Positions 7,074 through 12,895 of a DNA stretch of 12,895 bases are shown piece by piece. How positions within the stretch are numbered: position 1 is the first letter of the stretch; the number at the start of each line of letters is the position of its first letter. The notes under the pieces were generated by a model. The model searched no databases, had not been told where the DNA came from, and saw only the letters and a program-made list of their open reading frames with translations. Source of the DNA: Burkholderiales bacterium (GTDB lineage: Bacteria > Pseudomonadota > Gammaproteobacteria > Burkholderiales > Burkholderiaceae_B); NCBI GenBank assembly GCA_005788065.1, contig SXZD01000272.1:1-12895 (forward strand). Reading direction: 5' to 3'. The position numbers were made by a program, and so were the translations under genes.

Positions 7074-9029
7074 TCAGTTTTTCAAATCGCGGGCATCGCC
7101 GGTCCGGTTACCATCACCGACACCGTCCATTGAATTCGCATCATCAGTCTGCGGTTTCATCCTGACCTGTCCATCCCGCATGCGCAGGGTTACCGTGGTC
7201 TTGCCGCGCACATGCGCCGCATCGGTGACCGCCTGTCCGTGTGCATCCAGCACCATGGCATAACCGCGTTTCAACACATCCACCGGGTCTTGCGAGCGGA
7301 CAAAATCATGCAGTGATGTCAGTCTGAGGCTGGCTGTTTCCATCTGCAAACGCACCGCCTGCGGCAATGCATGGGCACGGATCTGATCCAGCGACTGCTG
7401 CATCAGCGCCACCTCACGCCTTGCATGTTCTGCAACCATCATGTGCTGCCGAAACACCGCCTGCTGCGCCTCCGACACAGTCGACCGTGCACGCGCAACA
7501 AGGTCTCGCACATGGTCTGACGCAAGACCTGCGCTCTCTGTGAGTCTGGCGCGGGCGGCATCATTCACCTGCGAACGCAGCAGGAGCAGGCGGCTTTCTG
7601 CCATCTCGGTCCGCGAACGCGCCTGATCAGACACCGTCAAAATGTTCCGCTGCAGCAGGTCTGAGGCACGCTCCATCTGCTGACGCACGCGCGTGCGGAT
7701 GTCACGCATGTTGACGATGATGCGCTGCAGGCGCGACATGACGGTAGACTCGATAAAGTCGATCACCATCGACGGGGTAGGCAAACGACGACAGGCAATC
7801 TCGTCGATGATGGTGCTGTCCCTCTCATGACCGATGCCGCACAGCACCGGCATGGGCATGTTGCAGATGACTCTTGCAATATCGATTTCGTTCAGGCAAG
7901 CCAGATCCCATTCACTGCCACCGCCGCGAATGATGACCAATGCATCAAACGACTGCCCCTGTGCGTGCAAGGCCTCAATCCTGCGCAACGCATCGCACAC
8001 AGCAGACACCGTCTGGGGCCCCTGGAATGTGGCTGTAAAGTAGACAAAATCGACGATGCCGCAGGCACTCAAGGTATCGGCCCGACTGCGAAAATCTCCC
8101 AAGCCCGCTGCATCGGCGGGGCTCAGCACCGCGACACGAAAAAAGTCCGACGGCACACCGATCTGGCGATTGCGGTCAAACAGACCCTCGGCCTGCAACT
8201 GCCGGCGAATCTGTTCGAGCCGGGCAGCGAGTTGACCGACCGTAAACTCGGGATGAATATCATCTACGACCAATGTGAAACCATGCACGGCATGCGACTG
8301 CGCACGCACTTTGACCATGACGGCCTGATTGTTGGCCAGCGACATGCCGGTGGCCTGACGGAATCGCTGTTCAATGGCCCCGGCAACACCACGCCACATG
8401 ACGGCGCGACACTTGGCCAACAGTTGACCACTGTCATCGGTCTGGGCAAGCGTAAAATACACATGCCCGCTGCCATGTCGTCGCAGCTCTGACAGCGTAC
8501 CGGTGACCCACTTCTCTGGCAGTGCGTCGATCACGGCTGAGACGCTTGCCATAAAATCCGATAGCGGCACACTCTGGGGCGTGGTGGACAATGTTTTCTG
8601 CATCCACTGGTGCGGAATATCAACCTCAACGTGCGGTTCACCGAAAGCGGTGAAACCCTGCTTCTCATAGAACGACAGGGCATGCTGCTGCGCGCTGAGC
8701 TTCACGCTGGCAAACCTGCGTTCAAGCGCATAAGCCACACAAGCCTGCAGCAGCGCAGTACCGATGCCTTTGCCGCGATACTCTGCCAGCACGGCCATGC
8801 GACCGATCTTGCCTTCGGATGTCATGCGGGCGCAGCCCACTGCTTCGCCATCAAGCAAGGCAACCCAATGACCGGCAACCGCGTCGGCATCATCCCATTC
8901 TTCCTCCTCCGGAATACCCTGCTCGACGATGAACACGGCGCGGCGCACTTCGCCGGCCATGCCGGAGAGTTTGCGCCAGGAGCCGGATACGATCGACAAT
9001 TCGCCGGGAAGGTCGGAATGTTTGGCCAT
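7074..9029 (-). CDS. xseA: GNAT acetyltransferase fused to exodeoxyribonuclease VII large subunit
   Basis: The 651-residue product carries two proteins in one frame. Residues about 10-147 form a GNAT N-acetyltransferase: VRRAVFIVEQGIP near 28-40, then MAVLAEYRGKGIGTALL at 78-94 with the acetyl-CoA loop RGKGIG, and the closing FYEKQGF. It ends HQWMQKTL, like a normal GNAT C-terminus. After a linker of about ten residues comes XseA: an OB-like domain (WVTGTLSELRRHGSGHVYFTL, from 174), the nuclease core with RGGGS (Arg368), GHERDST (His401, Asp404) and PTPS, a long coiled coil (about 420-575), and the C-terminal DPVDVLKRGYAMV. The 33- and 3-residue spacings match E. coli Arg205, His238 and Asp241 as I recall them. 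Exonuclease VII cuts single-stranded DNA into oligonucleotides. ATG 9029 is the only ATG before the GNAT fold; upstream TTG 9119 is rejected. The XseA part is diverged from the standard. Confidence 0.92.
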   Translation of the reverse strand: MAKHSDLPGELSIVSGSWRKLSGMAGEVRRAVFIVEQGIPEEEEWDDADAVAGHWVALLDGEAVGCARMTSEGKIGRMAVLAEYRGKGIGTALLQACVAYALERRFASVKLSAQQHALSFYEKQGFTAFGEPHVEVDIPHQWMQKTLSTTPQSVPLSDFMASVSAVIDALPEKWVTGTLSELRRHGSGHVYFTLAQTDDSGQLLAKCRAVMWRGVAGAIEQRFRQATGMSLANNQAVMVKVRAQSHAVHGFTLVVDDIHPEFTVGQLAARLEQIRRQLQAEGLFDRNRQIGVPSDFFRVAVLSPADAAGLGDFRSRADTLSACGIVDFVYFTATFQGPQTVSAVCDALRRIEALHAQGQSFDALVIIRGGGSEWDLACLNEIDIARVICNMPMPVLCGIGHERDSTIIDEIACRRLPTPSMVIDFIESTVMSRLQRIIVNMRDIRTRVRQQMERASDLLQRNILTVSDQARSRTEMAESRLLLLRSQVNDAARARLTESAGLASDHVRDLVARARSTVSEAQQAVFRQHMMVAEHARREVALMQQSLDQIRAHALPQAVRLQMETASLRLTSLHDFVRSQDPVDVLKRGYAMVLDAHGQAVTDAAHVRGKTTVTLRMRDGQVRMKPQTDDANSMDGVGDGNRTGDARDLKN

Positions 9030-9239
9030 GAACGGGATGGGCTGCTTTACTGGTTGCGGGTCTGCATGAGCGCATGCGTGTGACCATACGGGTCTGATTG
9101 TAGCGGTGTGCGAGAACAAAATCCTGCCGACAAGTTCCGTCGATTTAAGAGATATTTACAATTGCCATGCGCAGGTGCGGGCTCAATGCCGGATAATCTG
9201 AAACATCTGGTTAATCCGGCCATAGAGCAGAGGTGCACC

Positions 9240-9581
9240 GTGGTCAACGCCGTCGGCCCGAATACCACTGATAGTTCGCAAAAGCGTGACCTGCAAATTC
9301 GCACGGGTCAGGTCAAGCCACAACCCCCTTCGGACGTTCCGGTGCGGCAGCCTGAGGTGGGACCGTCTGCGACGGTGTTCTTTTCTGCCGCGGCCCAGCA
9401 GGTGGCTCAAAACAAGCCGGTGGATGACAGACTGGATACAGCGCGCAAAATGCAGGGGCAAATGGTCTCTGCGATAGCCCAGACGACCAATCGCAACACG
9501 GAAGGCGCGGATATGGCCTTGTCGCTGGTGGCCACGACGGCGATTCAGACCTATGCGACGGTGAAGCAAGTCCAGAAGTGA
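9240..9581 (+). CDS. Small protein of unknown function
   Basis: I do not recognise this protein. The favoured start is GTG 9240, because AGAGG at 9229-9233 lies six bases upstream; it gives 113 residues. ATG 9186 and GTG 9108 are longer alternatives with poorer ribosome sites. The first half is Pro/Gln/Thr-rich and probably disordered. The second half (from about FFSAAAQQVAQ) is Ala/Gln/Thr-rich and likely helical, ending ATVKQVQK. There is no signal peptide, membrane segment or Cys cluster. Codon use resembles the neighbours, and the opposite-strand frame is Arg/His-rich, as expected of a shadow. It is divergent from the GNAT-XseA gene across about 210 bases. That gap holds TACAAT words on each strand (9157-9162 on +, 9097-9102 on -) and GATAAT at 9192-9197, but none with a convincing -35 partner. 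Confidence 0.6.
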   Translation: MVNAVGPNTTDSSQKRDLQIRTGQVKPQPPSDVPVRQPEVGPSATVFFSAAAQQVAQNKPVDDRLDTARKMQGQMVSAIAQTTNRNTEGADMALSLVATTAIQTYATVKQVQK

Positions 9582-9626
9582 GGTCGCCGCAGACGTTTTG
9601 CTCACCCAGAGATACGAACGGTTCAT

Positions 9627-9681
9627 CTTAAGCGTCCGGATTCGCTCCGACTGTGCGTCTTAGGCGTCCGGATTCGCTCCG
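9627..9681. repeat. Pair of 23-bp direct repeats
   Basis: The copies at 9627-9649 and 9659-9681 match at 22 of 23 bases and are offset by 32 bases. Each contains CGGA-TTCGC-TCCG, a short hairpin, so the unit resembles a REP-type palindromic element. The position 46 bases after the 9240-9581 gene could also place them as an mRNA 3' end. Confidence 0.9.
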
Positions 9682-9723
9682 GCGGTTCTCCCGTAAAAAT
9701 TGCCCCCTCAACGTTGACGTGCT

Positions 9724-9750
9724 TTGAACGCCGTCTTCGCGGCGCTTCAA
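9724..9750. repeat. Imperfect hairpin, ten-base stem
   Basis: TTGAACGCCG at 9724-9733 pairs with CGGCGCTTCAA at 9740-9750, leaving one bulged base and a six-base loop TCTTCG. It lies within the hairpin cluster before the shared repeat. Confidence 0.7.
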
Positions 9751-9777
9751 CCCTCGCAAATCAGTGATTTGCTCGGG
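9751..9777. repeat. Near-perfect palindrome around GCAAATCA
   Basis: GCAAATCA at 9756-9763 pairs with TGATTTGC at 9765-9772 around a single central base. The arms extend as CCC/GGG on the outside after a two-base mismatch. It could be a hairpin or a dimeric protein-binding site; it directly follows another hairpin. Confidence 0.7.
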
Positions 9778-9783
9778 ACGCCC

Positions 9784-9924
9784 GCTGCACGGTCGGGCGC
9801 AATTTTTCGGATGCGATCCGGCGGAGTCGATCTCCGAACGCCCTTTGATGCATCGGGGAGGCTGGCCGGAAATAGCGAGATGTCGTACGGAGCAGCGCCA
9901 TTACCGGGTAGCCACCAAACGCAT
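9784..9924 (+). repeat. Dispersed intergenic repeat, copy 1 (inverted relative to copy 2)
   Basis: This segment matches the reverse complement of 12696-12895 apart from a 53-base block present only there. The first 86 bases differ at about four positions. It carries adjacent hairpins, CGGAT-GCG-ATCCG and CGGAG-TCGAT-CTCCG; a third, CGCCCG with CGGGCG, straddles its left edge (9779-9799). The left boundary is uncertain because copy 2 runs off the window. Confidence 0.93.
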
Positions 9925-10032
9925 CGGCACGGCGCCATCATCGGGTCGTCACGTGAATGGCTTTCACATGGCTGTCGTCATCGACATCCGGCGTACAATG
10001 AGGCCTCACGTATCGTCAGCCGCCGCATCGCC

Positions 10033-10686
10033 ATGAAAGTCGCCATTCTCCCCGTTACGCAATTTGCCCAAAACTGTTCGCTGCTCATGTGCGAAGAGAC
10101 AAAGCATGCAGCAGTGGTCGACCCCGGTGGTGACCTCGACGATATCAAGGAATTGATCCGCAAAAACGGCGTCACGGTTGAGAAGATTCTGCTTACTCAC
10201 GGACATGTGGACCACTGCAGCGGTGCTGCGGCACTGGCTGCGGATTTGGGTGTGCCGATCGAAGGTCCTCACAAAGCCGAAAAATTCTGGATCGACCTGC
10301 TGCCGGTTCAAAGCGTGCAGTTCGGCTTTCCGCCGGCGACAGCGTTTACGCCTGACCGTTGGCTCGATGATGGCGACACGGTGAATTTTGGTGCGCAGAC
10401 AATGAAAGTGTTTCACTGCCCCGGGCATACGCCGGGGCATGTGGTGTTTGTGAGCGAAAAAGATCGGCTCGCAGTTGTCGGGGACGTGATTTTTCAGAAC
10501 TCGATTGGTCGCACCGATTTTCCGAAGGGCAACCATCAGGACCTGATTGACTCCATCCGCAACAAACTCTTCCCGTTGGGCAACGATATACGGTTCATTC
10601 CCGGGCATGGCCCGACGTCGACGTTTGGCGAAGAGCGCGACACCAATCCGTACGTGGCCGACTATCTGTTTGCTCCCAAGCGCTGA
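10033..10686 (+). CDS. gloC: YcbL/GloC-type metallo-beta-lactamase-fold hydrolase (glyoxalase II-like)
   Basis: The 217-residue cytoplasmic protein closely follows E. coli YcbL (GloC), a type II glyoxalase II that hydrolyses S-lactoylglutathione to lactate and glutathione in methylglyoxal detoxification. It opens MKVAILPVTQFAQNCSLL. The metal ligands are THGHVDH (His56, His58, Asp60, His61), His132 in CPGHTPGH, Asp151 in VVGDVIF and His192 in FIPGHGP. FGFPP, TPDRWL and GRTDFP are further shared landmarks, and the length is normal for YcbL. ATG 10033 is chosen because the fold starts there; the frame stays open far upstream through a repeat, which is not protein-like. No strong ribosome site is visible. 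It is convergent with the acyltransferase. Substrate assignment rests on family resemblance. Confidence 0.9.
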   Translation: MKVAILPVTQFAQNCSLLMCEETKHAAVVDPGGDLDDIKELIRKNGVTVEKILLTHGHVDHCSGAAALAADLGVPIEGPHKAEKFWIDLLPVQSVQFGFPPATAFTPDRWLDDGDTVNFGAQTMKVFHCPGHTPGHVVFVSEKDRLAVVGDVIFQNSIGRTDFPKGNHQDLIDSIRNKLFPLGNDIRFIPGHGPTSTFGEERDTNPYVADYLFAPKR

Positions 10687-10709
10687 GCACTGCTTTAACC
10701 AATCCTGAA

Positions 10710-10763
10710 GCCTGAGGGCTGAGACCTCAAGCCAATGCATCCAAGCCTTCGTACAGACTTGGA
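10710..10763. terminator. Two weak hairpins between convergent genes
   Basis: GCCTGAGG at 10710-10717 pairs with CCTCAAGC at 10725-10732 apart from one mismatch, around a seven-base loop. TCCAAG at 10740-10745 pairs with CTTGGA at 10758-10763. They lie between the ends of gloC and the acyltransferase. There is no U-tract, so termination is only a guess from position. Confidence 0.3.
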
Positions 10764-10817
10764 ACATTCAGGCGGTTAGCGAATTGAACAACCTTGCACT
10801 GGCAGACTCTGGCTGAC

Positions 10818-11783
10818 TCAGGCCGCCTCGGTTTCGTGTGAAGTGACCGTTGCCCCAGCGGCTTGCGGTGACCGCAATGCCTGCAGTCGGGCATCTTTTT
10901 CAGCCCATACGCCATCAAGCCATTGCTTGAACTCCTGACGGAAAGCGGCATCTTCACGGTAGTTGCCTGCAATCAGATGCTGCGGAACCGGAATGACGCG
11001 CACATGCACGCGCGCGCCGGATTGCCCGCCGCACAGCCAGCTCCATGCGATAGACCTGCCGCACGGATCATAGTCGATGGTGATGTCGACGATACCCGCA
11101 AACTGTTCGCCCATGGCATTGAACGCGGCAGAAAGCCCTGCGTACTTGGGCTTGAGCAGATGGCGGTACGGGGACTTCGAGCGCTTGGCTTTCTTGGGTG
11201 AAAAGCGTGTGCCTTCCGCAAAATTGACCACCGCAACCGGATCCAGCTTGTAGATTTCACAGGCCTTACGCGCTGTCTCCAGGTCTTTGCTGGCCAGTTC
11301 AGGGTTGCGTGCCAGCTTCTCGGCGCTGTAGCGCCGCATGAACGGGAAGTCCATGGCCCAGCAGATCACACCCACAATGGGAACCCAGATCAATTCCTGT
11401 TTGAGAAAGAAACGCAGGAAGGGCAGACGTTTGTGCATGGCATTGAACAGCACCAGAATATCGGCCCATGACTGGTGGTTGGACAGCACCATGTAGCTTT
11501 TATTGCGCTTGAGCGTCCCTTCGATCTCGATGGGCCGGATACGCGGATGCAAAACCTTGTAGAGCAGTTGATTGCTGCCCACCCAGAAGGTTGCAAACTT
11601 CACGTTCAGCCGGGCGAAAATACGCTGAATGCGGTAGACGGGCACCGTGCGTAGAATTACCAATGGTGTCATGATGGCAAACCATGTGCTAATGCACACC
11701 ACCAGCGAAATGAAGGTCACGACACCTAGCCAATGACGATCCGAGGTGCGCATTGTGACCTGCGCAGAGCTTGTTCCAGACAC
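10818..11783 (-). CDS. YihG-like lysophosphatidic-acid acyltransferase (PlsC family)
   Basis: The protein has up to 321 residues and is a membrane-bound glycerolipid acyltransferase. These enzymes add an acyl chain to lysophosphatidic acid to make phosphatidic acid. One membrane segment lies at about 19-42. The catalytic HX4D motif is NHQSWAD, and the acceptor motif appears as NFAEGTRF. FFLKQELIWVPIVG, FPFMRRYS and the C-terminal FKQWLDGVWAEKD match E. coli YihG along most of its length. The start is ambiguous: GTG 11783 has AGGGG five bases upstream; ATG 11753 has AGGT four bases upstream and gives 311 residues. It diverges from the AEC transporter across only 33 bases. Family is clear; whether it is the main PlsC or an accessory enzyme with its own chain preference cannot be told. 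Confidence 0.9.
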   Translation of the reverse strand: MSGTSSAQVTMRTSDRHWLGVVTFISLVVCISTWFAIMTPLVILRTVPVYRIQRIFARLNVKFATFWVGSNQLLYKVLHPRIRPIEIEGTLKRNKSYMVLSNHQSWADILVLFNAMHKRLPFLRFFLKQELIWVPIVGVICWAMDFPFMRRYSAEKLARNPELASKDLETARKACEIYKLDPVAVVNFAEGTRFSPKKAKRSKSPYRHLLKPKYAGLSAAFNAMGEQFAGIVDITIDYDPCGRSIAWSWLCGGQSGARVHVRVIPVPQHLIAGNYREDAAFRQEFKQWLDGVWAEKDARLQALRSPQAAGATVTSHETEAA

Positions 11784-11816
11784 AAAAACCCCTGAAAAAT
11801 CAGTAAAAAACTGTCA

Positions 11817-12695
11817 ATGTTTTATCAAATTCTCGGTATTGTATTTCCGATTTACGCAATTGTCCTAGGCGGCTTTGTGTATGGCCGTCGCCATCAGCCC
11901 GACATGCGCTTTGCCAACCAGTTGAACATGGACATTTTTGTGCCTGCGCTGGTGTTTTCTGCACTCACCGCGCGCAACGCGGAGCTTGCCACCTACTCAA
12001 AACTGGCCATAGGCGCCGCAGTCATTGTCCTTGTCAGCGGTCTGCTGGCATGGCCGCTCGCACGCATGCTGAACGTTTCCGCGCGAACGTTCGTGCCACC
12101 GATGATGTTCACCAACTCCGGCAACATGGGTTTGCCGCTGGCCATGCTGGCATTTGGCGAGGCGGCATTGCCGGCAGCGGTGGTCATGTTCATGGTCGAG
12201 AACACCATGCACTATGCCATTGGCACGGCCATGCTGGATCGGCAAACGCGCTTGTGGCAGTTATGGCGGGTGCCCGTTATCGCCGCCTCGATTGCAGGCC
12301 TGACGGTTTCACTGACCGGTTTTCAGATGTGGGAACCTCTGCGATTGTCGATCAAACTCGTGGGCGACATCTCCATTCCGTTGTTGCTGTTTTCGCTTGG
12401 CGTGCGCTTGACGCAATCGGCAGTATCGCAATGGAAGTTGGCGATCATAGGCTCGGTGGCCTGCCCTTTGTTTGGTGTGGCTGCGGCTTTGCCCATGATT
12501 CATTTGCTGGATTTACCGGGCGTTCAACCGGGCATGCTGCTGGTGTTTGGCGCGTTGCCGCCTGCGGTGCTGAATTTTGTATTCGCTGAAAAATACAATC
12601 AGGAGCCAGCCACCGTCGCATCACTGGTGATGGTGGGCAACTTGGCAAGCCTCGCATTTGTGCCGCTGGCGCTCTGGTTTGCACTGCCGAAGTAG
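11817..12695 (+). CDS. AEC-family (auxin-efflux-carrier-like) membrane transporter
   Basis: The 292-residue inner-membrane protein has about ten hydrophobic segments in two five-helix halves, as in the AEC family of bacterial permeases. Family landmarks are DIFVPALVFSAL, FTNSGNMGLPLAMLAFG in the first half, and ISIPLLLFSLG, FGALPPAVLNFVFAEKYN and VASLVMVGNLASL in the second. Bacterial members move organic acids such as malate or malonate, or amino acids; the substrate here is not known. ATG 11817 begins directly at the first membrane helix. The ribosome site is poor, and the upstream AT-rich 33-base gap is shared with the divergent acyltransferase, so promoters must overlap. The stop codon sits directly at the edge of the inverted repeat copy 2. 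Family is firm; transport direction and solute are not. Confidence 0.92.
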   Translation: MFYQILGIVFPIYAIVLGGFVYGRRHQPDMRFANQLNMDIFVPALVFSALTARNAELATYSKLAIGAAVIVLVSGLLAWPLARMLNVSARTFVPPMMFTNSGNMGLPLAMLAFGEAALPAAVVMFMVENTMHYAIGTAMLDRQTRLWQLWRVPVIAASIAGLTVSLTGFQMWEPLRLSIKLVGDISIPLLLFSLGVRLTQSAVSQWKLAIIGSVACPLFGVAAALPMIHLLDLPGVQPGMLLVFGALPPAVLNFVFAEKYNQEPATVASLVMVGNLASLAFVPLALWFALPK

Positions 12696-12895
12696 TCCGG
12701 CTGCTTTTGTCGGCTACCCAGTAATGGCGCTGCTCCGAACGACATCTCGCTTTTTCCGGTCTCAACTGTTCCAGGCTTGGCCCCTGACTGTCCGGACAGT
12801 CGTCAATACCGGCCAACCTCCCCCGATGCATCAACGGGCGTTCGGAGATCGGCTCCGCCGGATCGCATCCGAAAAATTGCGCCCGACCGTGCAGC
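12696..12895 (-). repeat. Dispersed intergenic repeat, copy 2 (runs off the window)
   Basis: This is the reverse complement of 9784-9924 with an extra 53 bases (about 12760-12812). It starts right after the AEC transporter stop. The hairpins CGGAG-ATCGG-CTCCG and CGGAT-CGC-ATCCG are kept, with a base change only in a loop, as expected if the structure matters. The right end lies outside the window. Confidence 0.93.
12786..12801. repeat. Perfect 16-bp palindrome inside repeat copy 2
   Basis: GACTGTCCGGACAGTC is fully self-complementary. It lies in the block missing from copy 1, so it is an optional module of the repeat. It could be a binding site for a dimeric protein or a hairpin. Confidence 0.9.

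Larger units (their letters stand above)
9582..10032. other. Gene-free, repeat- and hairpin-rich intergenic region
   Basis: This 450-base stretch holds no convincing gene. It contains a 23-bp direct repeat, a series of hairpins and one copy of the repeat shared with the right end of the window. An open frame continues upstream from gloC across it, but that frame runs through the repeat and lacks a ribosome site. A TACAAT word at 9994-9999 could be the -10 of gloC; no good -35 accompanies it. Confidence 0.85.

Noticed and set aside
7827..8492. Plus-strand open frame of 221 codons inside the ExoVII large-subunit gene
   Set aside because: It is antisense to conserved XseA motifs, and its translation shows no family pattern.
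9030..9119. TTG start at 9119 for the GNAT-XseA gene
   Set aside because: The added 30 residues are not domain-like, and a TACAAT word that could be the gene's -10 lies downstream of that start.
9183..9626. Minus-strand open frame opposite the small unknown gene
   Set aside because: Its translation is strongly Arg/His-rich, as expected of a shadow, and the + frame has the better ribosome site and codon pattern.
9627..9681. CRISPR-like direct repeats
   Set aside because: There are only two copies, with a nine-base gap rather than a spacer of normal size, and no cas gene is present.
9724..10032. N-terminal extension of gloC
   Set aside because: The frame is open but crosses hairpins and the dispersed repeat, and the YcbL fold begins exactly at ATG 10033.
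12445..12834. Minus-strand open frame at the right end
   Set aside because: It is antisense to the AEC transporter and then runs through the repeat; no domain pattern is visible.
9784..12895. Composite transposon bounded by inverted repeats
   Set aside because: No transposase or target-site duplication is visible, and the enclosed genes look like ordinary chromosomal genes.

Overview
The window looks like a chromosomal segment from a Gram-negative pseudomonadote, probably a betaproteobacterium. The evidence is an outer-membrane porin with a C-terminal aromatic residue, periplasmic proteins with Sec signals, a YcbL/GloC-type metallo-hydrolase, a YihG-type acyltransferase and moderately GC-rich codon use. 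The exact genus cannot be fixed from the sequence. I see no rRNA, tRNA, CRISPR array, transposase or phage gene.

Region 1 (about 106-6043, all on +) is a tight six-gene cluster that reads as one operon. It holds a LuxR-type response regulator, a membrane hybrid histidine kinase, a stand-alone HPt protein, an outer-membrane porin-like protein, a small secreted PstS-like protein and an alpha/beta hydrolase. The first three contain every residue of a four-step phosphorelay: kinase His341, kinase Asp680, HPt His58, regulator Asp68. The next two sit in the outer membrane and periplasm. My reading is that this is an envelope- or solute-sensing system whose regulator may control its own operon. The signal is unknown, and this is the best candidate in the window for an undescribed system.

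Region 2 (6183-6789) is a small stand-alone GAF-domain gene. Its 3' end runs into a 13-bp tandem repeat, followed by hairpins in the convergent gap.

Region 3 (6790-9029, on -) encodes both subunits of exodeoxyribonuclease VII. The large subunit is fused at its N-terminus to a complete GNAT acetyltransferase domain, which is unusual. Divergent from it at about 9240 (+) is a small protein I do not recognise.

Region 4 (9582-10032) is a 450-base gene-free stretch packed with repeats. It contains a 23-bp direct repeat, several hairpins, and a roughly 140-bp repeat that recurs inverted at the right end of the window (12696-12895). Between the two inverted copies lie gloC (+), a YihG/PlsC-like acyltransferase (-) and an AEC-family membrane transporter (+). 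These three look like ordinary housekeeping or accessory genes.
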